Assembly: GCA_947649935.1 (NCBI GenBank)
Contig: CANSTR010000011.1
Coordinates: 1-51,967 of the forward strand
Reading direction: 5' to 3'
DNA: 51,967 bases
Source: an uncultured Clostridia bacterium
GTDB taxonomy: Bacteria; Bacillota; Clostridia; TANB77; CAG-508
Shown here piece after piece: positions 7,742-18,200 of this stretch. The notes beneath the pieces were generated by a model. That model did no database searches. It had not been told where the DNA came from and was given only the letters and a program-made list of their open reading frames with translations. Numbering within the stretch: position 1 is the stretch's first letter; each line of letters starts with the position of its first letter. Both the position numbers and the translations under genes were made by a program.

Positions 7742-7837
7742 ATGGATTTGTTTTTTCAGGTCCCGCCACTTCGCAGGACACAGCTTGAAAATCCATAGAC
7801 AAAATTTTCCCCCACTTGGGGGATTTAGGAAAGGGGG
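7742..7837 (+). promoter_or_regulatory. structured 5' leader that may hide the ribosome site
   Basis: ATGGATTT (7742-7749) pairs with AAATCCAT (7789-7796), enclosing a nested GTCC/GGAC stem (7760-7763 with 7776-7779). Next, CCCCC (7809-7813) can pair with GGGGG at 7818-7822 or with the GGGGG of the ribosome site at 7833-7837. Two mutually exclusive partners for one C-run is the layout of a translational switch. I do not recognise a known riboswitch class. Confidence 0.35.
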
Positions 7838-7845
7838 TCTTCATA

Positions 7846-9555
7846 ATGAAGACAAAAAAATTTTTTTCGTTCCTGTTAACTTTGGCACTGATGCTGACAT
7901 CGGCACCAGTTGCCACCACCCGGGCGGCTGAAAAGCAGCCATACGCCCATACTTATGACTGGGCTCGTTCCATGGAGTATTACTTCTTTGGAACGAATGG
8001 CATAGCAGTCGCTGACTCCAGCAGGTCTGTAAGCTACCCTGATAGCACAGTAGTGCTAAATGGAAAACTGTTAACAGACCGCCGGCTGGCTGGCACCCAA
8101 CCATTTTGGCATCGTCCGGGTTCCCACCTTTTTTGGGTGGAGATAGACGGCGTGCGCATATATATTTTTGGCACGCGCATGTCCGTTCTATTACCTAGTT
8201 CTGCTGGCGCCATTCTGGTGGAGGGCTCAGATGGTTTCCTCGGCTCAATTAAATTGGCGGACGGAACCAGTCTGACACCGGAGCAGGCAATTGCAAAATT
8301 ACCTGTGATTGGGCCAGGCGGAGTAGTTGGTGCAACGGCTACACCATCAGCAAAGCCAACTGTGGCTCCGACTGCAACACCAACAGCTAAGCCTTTAGTG
8401 ACACCTTCGCCTACGGCAAAGGTAACAGCAAAACCTGTGGTAACAGTTCCACCTGCGCTGACACCTGTACCAACTAGCACTCCTCACGGTGTGTTGGTTG
8501 GAAAGCCAACTGCTACCCCTGCTACAGCAACTGGAAAGGTTACACCTTTTCTTGACGCTACTGGCAGGATGCATTACACATTTGGCTCCCACGAAATAAT
8601 CGTGGATGGGGCCAATGTATATGCTGATGGTATCAGGATTTCGGAGTTGTGCAACTCTGGAGTCAGATACTTAGGTGCCGTCCCTGAAGGAGTGTATCTC
8701 CTTGAGGACTCAGCTGGGGCCTATTACAGATTTTCTTGGGACAATTTGTTCTGTCCTGAGAAATTAAAATTTGCAGATGGATGTGTCTTACTCAAGGTCA
8801 TTTTTGATGACCAGGGGTACATGACACATCTGGAAACCAGTACTGGGACATATGCCCTGTCTCAGTTAGTTGTGGACGAAGAGTGGGCACCTTCGTTCAC
8901 GTATGCCATCAATAAGACTGGATATTGCCAGTTTTATTGGGCAGAAAGTGGAACAGGCTATCTTCTTGAAATTAAAGGAGAGAGCCTGTTCCTGGGCAGT
9001 ACGCTGGTTGCTTCTGGGGTCACTAAGACCCAGAATTCAATCGGGGTAGATATTGAGAACCCTGGTTACTTTTTAGTAACTAAGGGTACTCAAACCTGGA
9101 CTGCTCCTTGGAGCAATCCAACCAAGCTCGTTCTGAAATGGCAGAACGTGGCTAGGCTGGAATATAGCTCCAAAAATGGGCTTGTAACAAAGCCTGTTTA
9201 TCTGGAGCAGAAACTGGACTGGTGCAAGAACAGTTCTAAAAAGACTGTCTTGTATCAGTCTAGTATCCAGGCCTGCCAGCTGACTCTGAACTCCAGCAAA
9301 ACAAAAGTTTTACTGGACGGAAGAGTTATTGCTCAGCTTTCTAAGAAAGAAAGGAAAGCTGGCAAGAAATACAGCTTTGTTGGCATTACGGAGCAAAACT
9401 CCGTAGCGTACGGAGTTGCCAACAAGGCAGGCTGGCTGGTGTCTGCCAAGAAAATTGGCCTTGAGCAGGCGAAAACCTGCAAAGTCAATGCGGCAAAGTC
9501 ATGGAAGGTCACTACGACTTCCTACGACGGCCGCGGTTTCTTGGTAGGGCATTGA
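7846..9555 (+). CDS. secreted Thr/Pro-rich protein of unknown function, GC-rich
   Basis: ATG 7846 (after GGAAAGGGGG) gives 569 residues; an in-frame ATG at 7816 is less likely because it lies before the ribosome site and would bury the signal peptide. The N-terminus is a classic signal peptide: KTKK, a hydrophobic stretch of about 15 residues, then a small-residue region ending TTRAAE. Residues about 30-155 form a beta-rich domain, about 160-232 a low-complexity linker of repeated (V/A)TPTAKP-like units, and about 235-569 a second beta-rich part with several Trp and Tyr. No anchor or LPXTG motif is visible, so it is probably released or held non-covalently. By eye its bases are about half G+C, while all neighbours are about one third, and it uses codons such as CTG and CAG that neighbours avoid. 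This points to recent transfer (or an assembly chimera). Function unknown. Confidence 0.8.
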   Translation: MKTKKFFSFLLTLALMLTSAPVATTRAAEKQPYAHTYDWARSMEYYFFGTNGIAVADSSRSVSYPDSTVVLNGKLLTDRRLAGTQPFWHRPGSHLFWVEIDGVRIYIFGTRMSVLLPSSAGAILVEGSDGFLGSIKLADGTSLTPEQAIAKLPVIGPGGVVGATATPSAKPTVAPTATPTAKPLVTPSPTAKVTAKPVVTVPPALTPVPTSTPHGVLVGKPTATPATATGKVTPFLDATGRMHYTFGSHEIIVDGANVYADGIRISELCNSGVRYLGAVPEGVYLLEDSAGAYYRFSWDNLFCPEKLKFADGCVLLKVIFDDQGYMTHLETSTGTYALSQLVVDEEWAPSFTYAINKTGYCQFYWAESGTGYLLEIKGESLFLGSTLVASGVTKTQNSIGVDIENPGYFLVTKGTQTWTAPWSNPTKLVLKWQNVARLEYSSKNGLVTKPVYLEQKLDWCKNSSKKTVLYQSSIQACQLTLNSSKTKVLLDGRVIAQLSKKERKAGKKYSFVGITEQNSVAYGVANKAGWLVSAKKIGLEQAKTCKVNAAKSWKVTTTSYDGRGFLVGH

Positions 9556-9629
9556 CACGCGGCCGGTAACTGTTAACGCGTCTTCTGGGCGCAGCAGACA
9601 GCTGGGAAGGAGATGAATTTACAAGCTGA

Positions 9630-9669
9630 GGAAAACCTCGGAGACACAATTGTGTTTCTGGGGTTTTCC
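9630..9669 (+). terminator. long hairpin terminator behind the GC-rich gene
   Basis: A 20-bp stem with a few G-U pairs: GGAAAACCTC...ACACAA against TTGTGTTT...GGTTTTCC, followed by CGATTTTATTTGTTTTTTC. It marks the downstream edge of the GC-rich patch. Confidence 0.65.
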
Positions 9670-9740
9670 CGATTTTATTTGTTTTTTCTCTTTACTAATT
9701 CTCAAAAATGTTTTACAATAGTAGCAAAGGAGTTGTACTT

Positions 9741-10502
9741 ATGAAAAAATTTGTGAAACGTTTTGTCATTATTTTGTTAGGCATTCTTGCAATTTATTTA
9801 TTGTATCGTTTTCTATTTCTAAAACCTCAAACTCAAAATAACCCAGAAGCCACTGAAAACAGTCCTTTTTCTGTTGCAAAAGTAATGCTGTTTTCCAGCG
9901 CCTATGGCGAAAATAAGGACACCACTTTTGGGCAGAACAATTGGATTGTAGACATTTTGCAATATAGCGATATCGCGATTTATTTGGAGAATGGTGGCGC
10001 AGATTTGAGCGCTGAAAATACGGTTAAAAAGTTATGGATTGAAGATATTGCTTTGTCAAAACCCAAAATTGGGAGTCCTTCGCTGTATTACTTGGATTCT
10101 TTAAATTTCGGAACTGCGCACTTTAACGAGCAAAATGAAATTCAAGAAAAGCTGGAATTTACTGTTTTAAATGACAAAAATATAGAGGATAATTTGCAAT
10201 ATAACACACCCACTTTTTTCACGGATTGCTCGAATCCGATTACTTTAAAATATGTGAATCATTCGGTAAAAAGCAATTATGAGATTACCTCTGATGAGCC
10301 TGTGTCTTTTAATGGAAAGTTGCTAGAAATGGCAAATATTTCTTTGGATGATTTGAAGGCAAATCTGGATTTTACCATTCATATTGTAGCCAACAATGAC
10401 GAAGAATTTTATCAACGTTTGTCGCTTCCGATTGAATTGGAGAACGAAAACAATAGCATTTTAGAGGGCAGCATTTTGGTAAAAAATGATGCACGAAATT
10501 AA
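9741..10502 (+). CDS. membrane-anchored extracellular protein, unknown
   Basis: ATG 9741 is preferred over an upstream in-frame ATG at 9708 because AAAGGAG lies 8 nt in front of it. The 253-residue product has a basic start (KKFVKR), one membrane segment at residues about 7-25 (FVIILLGILAIYLLYRFLFL) and then an acidic, Asn-rich exterior domain with predicted beta-strands. There is no recognised domain and no Cys-based lipoprotein signal. Base composition returns to the host's AT-rich style, so the GC-rich patch ends before this gene. It lies alone between a terminator and the convergent rpoD terminator. Confidence 0.65.
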   Translation: MKKFVKRFVIILLGILAIYLLYRFLFLKPQTQNNPEATENSPFSVAKVMLFSSAYGENKDTTFGQNNWIVDILQYSDIAIYLENGGADLSAENTVKKLWIEDIALSKPKIGSPSLYYLDSLNFGTAHFNEQNEIQEKLEFTVLNDKNIEDNLQYNTPTFFTDCSNPITLKYVNHSVKSNYEITSDEPVSFNGKLLEMANISLDDLKANLDFTIHIVANNDEEFYQRLSLPIELENENNSILEGSILVKNDARN

Positions 10503-10511
10503 AATTCACAA

Positions 10512-10539
10512 AAAAATAAAGGTCAACGCCTTTATTTTT
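10512..10539. terminator. bidirectional terminator between the 9741 gene and rpoD
   Basis: AAAAATAAAGG/CCTTTATTTTT with the loop TCAACG, flanked by an A-run on the left and a T-run on the right. It can stop transcription from both convergent genes. Confidence 0.75.
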
Positions 10540-11910
10540 TTAATTCATATAATCTTTCAATCTTTTACTTCTGCTTGGATGTCTTAATTTTCGCAATGCC
10601 TTTGCTTCGATTTGTCGAATTCTCTCACGTGTGACTTCGAATTCTCTTCCCACTTCTTCCAACGTGCGTGCTTTTCCGTCTTCCAAGCCAAATCGCAACT
10701 TTAGCACTTTTGCTTCGCGTGGCGTTAAAGTGCTCATAACATCTTCTAATTGCTCTTTTAACAAAGTATACGCCGCTGCATCATGTGGCGCTGGAGAATC
10801 ATCATCTTCGATGAAGTCACCTAAGTGGCTGTCGTCTTCTTCACCAATTGGCGTTTCTAACGAAACTGGGTCTTGCGCAATTTTTTGAATTTCCATGACT
10901 TTTTCAACAGAAACTTCCATTTCTTGGGCAAGTTCTTCTTGGGTTGGCTCCCTTCCTAACATTTGAAGCAAATGTCTTGAAGTACGAATTAACTTGTTGA
11001 TGGTTTCCACCATGTGAACTGGGATTCTGATAGTACGCGCTTGGTCTGCAATGGCTCTTGTGATGGCTTGTCTAATCCACCATGTCGCATACGTACTAAA
11101 TTTATAGCCTTTTGTATAATCAAATTTTTCGACTGCTTTGATTAACCCCATGTTTCCTTCTTGGATTAAATCTAAGAATAACATGCCTCTACCAACATAT
11201 TTTTTCGCAATACTAACGACCAATCTTAAGTTTGACTCTGCTAATTTCTGCTTTGCGTCTTCATCATCCTCTAAAACTTTTTTCGCCAATTCCAACTCTT
11301 CTTCAAAAGACAATAAGTGAATTTTTCCGATTTCTCTTAAATACATTCTGACAGGGTCATCAACACTGATTCCTTCAAAATTGTTCAAGTCAACTTCTTC
11401 TAAATCAACTTCTTCGACGTCTTTTAGGTCGTCTTCGTCTGGTTCTAGTAAATCGTCATCTCTGGCGATACTAACTCCCATTTCTTCAAAAGCTTCAAAA
11501 ACCTTATCCAATTCCTCTGGATTGACTTCACCTAACTCATTTGCCAATTCGCCATACGTAATTTTTCCTGCTTCTTTTGCTTTATTTAAAATGCTTAAAA
11601 CTTTCTCTTTTTCTTTGCTTTCTTTTTTATCTTCTGGAGTTTCTACCTGCTTAGTTTCTGGTTCTTTTACTGCTACTTCTTTTACTTCTTTCTTTGGGGA
11701 TTTTTTCTGAGTGGTACTCTCAGACTCTTTCTTTTCTTCCTTTTTTCCTGGCACTTTTTCTTGTTTTTTATTTTCTTTTTGAACCGTATTTTTCTTCGGA
11801 GTTTTCTCTTTTTTAGCTTCTTCTTTTTTTGTTGTCTTTTTAGCAACTTTTTTCTCGTTTTCTGTTTTTTTCGCTACTTTTTTTGTTTCATTCTCATCAG
11901 CCTTTTTCAT
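10540..11910 (-). CDS. rpoD: RNA polymerase primary sigma factor SigA
   Basis: 456 residues. Regions in order: a region 1.1-like fold ([20 protein letters not shown], about 104-150), region 1.2 ([15 protein letters not shown], about 184), region 2 with [20 protein letters not shown] and [20 protein letters not shown] (-10 recognition and melting), region 3, and region 4.2 with [20 protein letters not shown] (-35 recognition, about 415-450). The many TTGACA/TATAAT promoters in the window fit it. The odd part is the first 100 or so residues, an almost pure Lys/Glu/Thr/Pro low-complexity tail before region 1.1. ATG 11910 has AAGGGGG. It lies 12 bases behind dnaG, the usual partner. Confidence 0.96.
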   Translation of the reverse strand: MKKADENETKKVAKKTENEKKVAKKTTKKEEAKKEKTPKKNTVQKENKKQEKVPGKKEEKKESESTTQKKSPKKEVKEVAVKEPETKQVETPEDKKESKEKEKVLSILNKAKEAGKITYGELANELGEVNPEELDKVFEAFEEMGVSIARDDDLLEPDEDDLKDVEEVDLEEVDLNNFEGISVDDPVRMYLREIGKIHLLSFEEELELAKKVLEDDEDAKQKLAESNLRLVVSIAKKYVGRGMLFLDLIQEGNMGLIKAVEKFDYTKGYKFSTYATWWIRQAITRAIADQARTIRIPVHMVETINKLIRTSRHLLQMLGREPTQEELAQEMEVSVEKVMEIQKIAQDPVSLETPIGEEDDSHLGDFIEDDDSPAPHDAAAYTLLKEQLEDVMSTLTPREAKVLKLRFGLEDGKARTLEEVGREFEVTRERIRQIEAKALRKLRHPSRSKRLKDYMN

Positions 11911-11922
11911 ATAATCCCCCTT

Positions 11923-13705
11923 CTATTTTATTTTAGCTAACTGAATTATGGTATCGCTCAATTCTAACTCAAGCTTACTCATTTCTTCTTGAGATAAATT
12001 TGGATTTTCCAATTCTTGTATAATCTGTAATTTTCGATTTTGCAACCTTTCTTTGTTGTAAATCAAAATAACATCTTCCAAGCATTTTTGCACAGAAGTT
12101 ATCTCATAATCTGCCACCATGATACTACTAATGTGTTGTTGCAAATCTTCGTCCTCGATATTCGCAATCATTTGTGTAATTTTGTCATTTTCCTCTTCTT
12201 TGAGTGACATGATTTTTTCAAATATAATTTTATTTTCTGCAATTTTCAAATCTTCTATACGAATATTTGCTTGAATGATTTCCTTCGTTTCTGCTGGATA
12301 ATTAATCAACAAATACAAAACCATATTTTCTCTTTTGATGACTTTTTCATTCACCAAAGTATCCACATTTTGCTTTTTTTTGACGGCTGGTCTTGTCAAA
12401 ATTTTTTCTGGTTCGCCTTTGTACAATTGTTTGTTGATTTCTGCATAAAGCGCTTGTTTTGAAATGTCATATTGCGCCGAAACTTTATCAATATAAATTT
12501 CGCGCTCAATCGTATTTTCCACGCTTGACAAAATCGTTGTTATTTTTTTCAAAAACGCAATTTTGTCTTTTGCATTTTCTAGGTTGTAATCTTCTTTTAT
12601 GGTTTTGATTTTGAATTCAACCAGCGAAATCGCATTATCCACTAGCAAATTGAAACGTCCACTTCCATATTTGATAATATATTCATCTGGGTCTTTGGCG
12701 CCTTCCATTTGCAAAACTCTGGCATCACAATTTTGCTTCTCCAAAACTTCGATTCCTCTTTTAATCGCTGTTTGACCTGGTCCATCTGAATCATATGCAA
12801 AAATGACTTGATTGCTATATTTTCTAAGCAAAACAGCTTGTTCGTCTGTAAGCGCTGTGCCGCAAAGATGCTACCACATGGTCAATGCCTCTTTGATAAA
12901 GCGAAATAGCATCCATATAGCCTTCTACCAAAATAATTCGTTTGTCCTCTGACTGCTTTGCCAAATTCAAAGCAAACAAATGCTTTTTTTTGGAGTAAAC
13001 CAAATTTTCATTTGAATTTATGTATTTTCCTTTGTCTGTATCATTCAATCTTCTGCCACCAAAAGCTACTGGCTTTCCTGTCGCCGAAATAATCGGAAAC
13101 ATCAAACGTCTACGAAAACGGTCGATGAATTCCTTTTTGTCATTTTGATAAACCAATCCAGTCGCTAAAATTTCATGGTCTTGAAAATCTTTTCCTTTTA
13201 AAAACGTATATAATTCATTATATTCCCCAGAATATCCTATTTTAAACGCTTTTAACGTATGATTATCTAATTTTCTTGTTTTGACATAATCTTGTGCAAT
13301 TTTCGCAACTGGCGTGTATAGCCTTTCGTGAAAGAAATTGGTTGCTTCTAGGTTTATTTTCGTCATTCTGTCCATCAAATATTGCTTTTTGTTAAACTCT
13401 TGATTTCCGGTTTCTGGCAAATGAACATGTCCTCTTTCTGCTAAAAATTCAAGTGATTCTCGAAACGACAATTTCTCCATTTCCATGATGAAAGAAAAAA
13501 CATCTCCTCCTTTGCCACATCCAAAACAATGATAATATTGCTTATCAGCCGAAACAGAAAAAGAAGGTGATTTTTCTTTATGAAAGGGGCACAAGCCCAT
13601 GAAATTTCTACCACTTCTTTTTAGTATAACATATTGTGATATAACATCTACTATATCATTTGCGTTTCTTATCTCCTGTTTCAAATCATCATTATATTGT
13701 ACCAT
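11923..13705 (-). pseudogene. dnaG: DNA primase, interrupted by one frameshift
   Basis: Primase that makes RNA primers at the replication fork. The first frame (13705-12824) has the N-terminal zinc ribbon (CPFHKEKSPSFSV, CFGCGKGG) and the TOPRIM start (VEGYMDAISLYQRG). It leaves frame after HVVASL. Removing the extra base 12862 restores VVASLGTALTDEQAVLLRKY and connects to the second frame (12831-11923), which carries the TOPRIM DSDGPGQ...AIKRGIE motif and the C-terminal helicase-binding region. The corrected length of 593 residues is normal. The lesion is one extra C before GG on the coding strand, the same kind as in nrdG. Because dnaG is essential, a sequence error is the simplest reading; programmed frameshifting is the less likely alternative. 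Confidence 0.9.
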
Positions 13706-13793
13706 GTTTTAAACCTTTCTTTTATATTATTCGACGAAATTTTCCTAAATCCTTCTTTATTTGCCAGAAAAGTATACATAATTTCAAAAAAAT

Positions 13794-13833
13794 AAAAATG
13801 ACTCATTTTTGTTTTCTAAAAATCAGTCATTTT
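13794..13833 (-). terminator. terminator of carD
   Basis: AAAATGACT pairs with AGTCATTTT, and the stem continues through an ATTTTT/AAAAAT segment after one mismatch. On the minus strand it is followed by TTATTTTTTTG. It lies 24 bases behind the carD stop. Confidence 0.7.
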
Positions 13834-13856
13834 CATTCGTATATATTTCGTAAAAA

Positions 13857-14429
13857 TTAGGTTTGAATAAATGTTTTCATAACACCTGTTGTATCGTCAG
13901 TGTCATCTGTTCCACCATTGCTGTCGTCTATGTTATGTGCTTCATACGATATATCAATTTTGCTATCAATTAAAGTTTCAATCTCATCTTTTTCTTTGCT
14001 TTCTACCAACATTAATTCACTAACCAATATTTGTTTTGCATTGACTAGCATTTTCTTTTCTGTGGTCGATAAGCCTTTATCTTTTTGTTTGAAACTTAAA
14101 TTTCGAACAATATCTGCAATCTCAAAAACATTTCCTGACTTCATCTTTTCTACATTATCACGATATCTTTTGTTCCATTTCATTGACATTTCTGTACAAT
14201 TTTCTTCTAAAACATGAATTACTTTTCCGGCTGTTTCTTTATCGATGATGTTTCTCACACCAATCTCTTCCGCTTTTGCAGTAGGTACCATTACTTTTAC
14301 TTCTCCTGGCATCTTGATGATATAATACGCTTGTTTTTCATCTAAAACCGCTCTTTCCTCTATCGTTTCAATTACTCCTGCTCCATGCATTGGATACACT
14401 ATTTTGTCCCCTACTTTAAACATTAACAT
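13857..14429 (-). CDS. CarD-family transcription regulator
   Basis: ATG 14429 (GGAAGGAG at about 6 nt) gives 190 residues; longer in-frame starts up to 14480 lie over the promoter. Residues about 1-60 (FKVGDKIVYPMHGAGVIETI and on) are the CarD/TRCF RNA-polymerase-interaction domain, which binds the beta subunit. The rest is the helical DNA-binding part (NKRYRDNVEKMKSGNVFEIA, DKGLSTTEKKMLVNAKQIL). The last 30 residues are an Asp/Thr/Gly-rich tail. Such proteins stabilise open promoter complexes, often at rRNA promoters. It is its own transcription unit next to dnaG and rpoD. Confidence 0.85.
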   Translation of the reverse strand: MLMFKVGDKIVYPMHGAGVIETIEERAVLDEKQAYYIIKMPGEVKVMVPTAKAEEIGVRNIIDKETAGKVIHVLEENCTEMSMKWNKRYRDNVEKMKSGNVFEIADIVRNLSFKQKDKGLSTTEKKMLVNAKQILVSELMLVESKEKDEIETLIDSKIDISYEAHNIDDSNGGTDDTDDTTGVMKTFIQT

Positions 14430-14443
14430 CGTCACTCCTTCCA

Positions 14444-14460
14444 AGTAATTTAAAATTACT
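14444..14460. promoter_or_regulatory. perfect palindrome in the carD leader
   Basis: AGTAATTT-A-AAATTACT lies between the carD -10 box and the ribosome site. It could be an operator, for example for autoregulation, or a leader hairpin. Confidence 0.35.
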
Positions 14461-14468
14461 ACTCTTTC

Positions 14469-14497
14469 ATTATACCACAAAATTTACCAAAAGTCAA
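14469..14497 (-). promoter_or_regulatory. promoter of carD
   Basis: Minus-strand TTGACT (14497-14492), a 17-nt spacer and TATAAT (14474-14469). Confidence 0.7.
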
Positions 14498-14534
14498 AAG
14501 TTTTTTTCCTAAATTATCCATTTTTTCATATTTT

Positions 14535-14993
14535 TTATTTGTTCGTTGAGCCAAAGCCTCCGGTTCTAGTGCCTTCAGCAACATCATCATCTGTCACAAA
14601 ATATTTTTCAAAAATGGCTTGTCCAATTGCATCGCCTTTTTTGATTTGTACATCTTCTGATTTTATATTAAAAAACGAAAACATAAAATGTCCATCATTA
14701 TCTGGATTTCCATAATAATCTTTGTCAATTATACCAACGCTATTTGCCATAACTAAACCTTTTTTACTTGGATTAGAACTTCTGTTATAAAGCATCAAAA
14801 CCTCATCGTCTTGCATATATGCTTTTAATCCAGTTTTTACTAAAGTTGGCTTTTGTCCTTTTTCAAATTTTGGCACCACACAATCTTCTGCTGCTTCAAT
14901 ATCGTATCCTGCTGAATATTTTGTTTTTCTCACTGGCATGTTAATTCCTGCATTTTCAAATCCCTTTGCTACTTCAAAACCTCTTTTTTTCAT
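14535..14993 (-). CDS. dut: dUTP diphosphatase
   Basis: Hydrolyses dUTP to dUMP and keeps uracil out of DNA. ATG 14993 gives 152 residues with GGAGGAG 5 nt ahead; a GTG two codons upstream overlaps the ribosome site and is rejected. The five trimeric dUTPase motifs are visible in order: SAGYDIEA (motif 1), YNRSSNPSKKGL (2), GIIDKDYYGN (3), KKGDAIGQAIF (4) and TRTGGFGSTNK (5, the flexible C-terminal P-loop-like arm). Length is normal. It is a single-gene unit with a promoter at 15019-15047. Confidence 0.93.
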   Translation of the reverse strand: MKKRGFEVAKGFENAGINMPVRKTKYSAGYDIEAAEDCVVPKFEKGQKPTLVKTGLKAYMQDDEVLMLYNRSSNPSKKGLVMANSVGIIDKDYYGNPDNDGHFMFSFFNIKSEDVQIKKGDAIGQAIFEKYFVTDDDVAEGTRTGGFGSTNK

Positions 14994-15018
14994 TTTCACT
15001 CCTCCAATTTTTTCTTTA

Positions 15019-15047
15019 TTTTATCATAAAAAACGAATTTTGGCAAC
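15019..15047 (-). promoter_or_regulatory. promoter of dut
   Basis: Minus-strand TTGCCA (15047-15042), a 17-nt spacer and TAAAAT (15024-15019). Confidence 0.5.
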
Positions 15048-15247
15048 CTCCACATTAACGTTTTTTATCTCTCAAAAATAGGAACAATTTCCAAAAATTG
15101 CCCCTAACTTTAATTATACCATATTTTTTCCATTTTGTCTACCAGGTTTACCTGGCATTTTGTCAAGTAAGCCTTACATTCCAATAAACTTGACTGATTT
15201 TTTCGCAACTGAAATTAACATTTTGCTTTTTTCACATAAAATAATAA

Positions 15248-15272
15248 GTGGGCGATTGAGCATCGCCCCTAC
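15248..15272. repeat. REP-like palindrome behind the large prepilin-like gene
   Basis: GGGCGAT-TGAGC-ATCGCCC followed by CCTAC. It begins 3 bases past the stop codon at 15276 and may also serve as the 3' stem-loop of that transcript. The rest of 15050-15275 is AT-rich and holds only one small palindrome, CCAGGT-TT-ACCTGG (15142-15155). Confidence 0.65.
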
Positions 15273-15275
15273 ATT

Positions 15276-18200
15276 TTATTTAGAAAAATTCACCGACGTC
15301 GCTGTGCCATTTCCTTCCGCTTTCCCGCAACCTAACTTGTACATATTTGCATGTGGAATAACGTTACCTCCACTATATTGACTTCCAGACGATCCAAAGT
15401 ACCCATTCGAGCCCGTTCTAATTGGCATAGCATTCATCCAAGTTTGTCCATCTGAATCAACATAATTACCTAATTTCGTATAACATTGAGCACAAACAAA
15501 CCTGTAACCCGTTCCAGTTGGTTGTTTTTCAACACCACAAGCTAAGCATCTGAACACAACATTTACCTTAGACGCAGTCCCATACACTGTCGTTCCCTTT
15601 CCTGGCATACTACCACATGCCACACAACACCAGCTATTTGTTGGACAACTAATTGCTGGCCAACTTGTTATACTTTTAACTATTGTCGGAAAACTTTTAT
15701 CACAAGTCACATGTGCTCCAGTATAACAACCTGTACCTTTTGTCGCACTTCCTGTATGCGTATGTCCCGTCTTAACCATCACATAATTATTACTTCCAAC
15801 CACATGCGTTCCTTTCTTCGCCGTCGCCCAGACATAATACGTTGTCGCATCACTTTTACCAGTTACTGACGTTCCTGTTGGATTTGCAATATTTCCATTG
15901 GCTGTATTATTTGCCGGCACAGAATTAGAAATATGATACGTTACACTATATCCTGTCAAACTTCCAAGTGTTGCACTTTTTCCTTGCGTCCAACCATTAT
16001 TTTTTATATTGCTCACATTAACCATAAATTCCATTGGCGCATAATCCAACGTCACTTCCACTATATTGCTGTAAAACTTCTCATTATTCTTACTTCTCGC
16101 CATCGCCCAAACGTAATACGTCGTACCTGCTTTTCTATTGGTTACTGTGCTTTTCTTCGTTGTGTATGACGAAATATGTTTGTTCGCATTTTCTTGCTTT
16201 TTCGAATATTTGTAATAAATCGTACAAGTTGACAAATCGCAGTCTATTGGCGTAATAGATTGATTCCAGCTGCTGTCTGTTTTATCCGTGATTTGCAACG
16301 TAAAATTCACTTTTTCCCATTGCGCATATAGCGTAGCGTCACCATTTATGGTGTAACTCCAATTGTTCATTTCAATTTTATTGCCACCAACAGGACTATC
16401 AAACCAGCCCAAGAAGCGGTAACCTTCTTGCTTTGGCGTGGAAACTCGCGGATATCTTTGTCCAATGTATTTGTTGTAACGTTGCTTCTGCGTCGCTGTT
16501 TTGCCGAACTTTCCGCCATTGGCGTCATATGTGATGACATAGGGGTCTTTCCAGTTGGCATACAAATTTTTGCCGTAAGAATTATAGTATTTGCTATAAT
16601 ATTTAATCTTCGTTCCTGCACCTTCTGGCTGTGTAAACCAGCCCTTAAATCTTGATTTTACTGCACGTTGTTTGCCATTCGGCTGTGTTACATAGCGCAC
16701 TTTTCTGATTTTTCTTTGCGACCAAGTTACTGGCAACTGCCAATATTTCGCTTGTTTTCCTATTTTTCTTCCATTGGCTACCTGAATTCCGCTAAATCTG
16801 ACTGGGTTCCATTCATGAAAATAGCTTTGTACTTGCCATGCATAACGATAGGTGTTGATTAATTCGCCGTCAACTAAGTCTAAATCCACAAAATTTCCCT
16901 CTGTCCAATGAGCATATAGGGTCATTGTTTCAGTTACTGTACTACTTACTGTTACTTGCATTCCGCCATTTGGCTCAGTCCACCAGCCGTCAAATATTCT
17001 TCTGTCTTTGTATGGTTCTGGCATAGAACCAATTTTCGTACCTTTGACTTTGTTTTTTGTGATGGTTGTAACTGTTGTTCCTGAATTTGTTAATGTTCCG
17101 CCATTGGCGTCATACGTGATTGGCACAATTTCTGGATTTGGCTCTCCTGAATCGTCCTTTTCCTTGACCCAATGCGCATACAAGGTTTTTCCTGGCAATT
17201 CTGCCGTTTGGTAAATATTTTCTTCGACGATTTGCGTGCCACCACTTGGCGATGTAAACCAGCCTGCAAATATGTAATCTTCGCGGTCATCTGGGTCAAA
17301 AATAGCATCGCCATATTCCAAACCTGGTTCTAATTCAACTGTGATTTTTGGCTGCTCTTCAATCAAGCCACCATTAGCGTCTAGCGTTAGTGGATGCAAC
17401 GTCCAGATGGCTTGCAACCACAGGTCTTTCCCATTCATGGCGACTCCAGTTTGTTGGTCGTAATAAATTGTGCCATTATAGGATAACTCTTCTTCGTCGT
17501 CATACAAGATGTCTTCTAAGCCATTTTCATATTCTTGCAATTGCGCTAAATACGCTTGATTGGCCACAAACCAATCTGCTAAACCATTCAAATTCATGGT
17601 GCTGTTTGTGAATAAATTGCGAATGGCCGTTTCGTAGCCATTGAAATAATCTAGAATTTCGTTTCTGCGTTCTTCTTCCATGGTTGGCTCTGGTGCTTCA
17701 TCTGGATCTTGTTCTTCGCCATCTGCTTCAAAACCGTCTTCTTCATATTCTTCATAACTTTGGATGATGTCAAGGATGTCTTCTTCCCAATTTTCATCCA
17801 AAACTTTCACCAAATTATTCGCAACTCCAAAATAGCCTTCTGTTTTTCTAAAATCTCCTGTCATCGTTGAACCATCGTATTTTGAGGTGTTATCGAGCCA
17901 ATACATGAAAGTGTAGCCATCTCTTGCAAATTTATTTTTGTCCAAAGTCGCACAAATCGTGTCTTCGTAGGCAACTTCCTGCGCGTAACTTTCCGCCTCA
18001 TACGACAAATAATGAATATCCAAACTTTTACCTGGCTCGTCTGGATACACTGGTGGCATTGGTGTTGGCGGATTATCTGGATCGTCTGGGTCTGGTTCAT
18101 CAGGTTCTGGATTTTCTGGCGTATCTGGCTCTGTTTTTTTAGGCACACCATATCTTGGTGTGTGATAAACCAAGCCTTTGTAGGGCTCGCCATCTATGTA

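Noticed and set aside
15142..15155. Small palindrome CCAGGT-TT-ACCTGG between dut and the giant prepilin gene
   Set aside because: Too short and not followed by T's on either strand; noted only as part of the gap.
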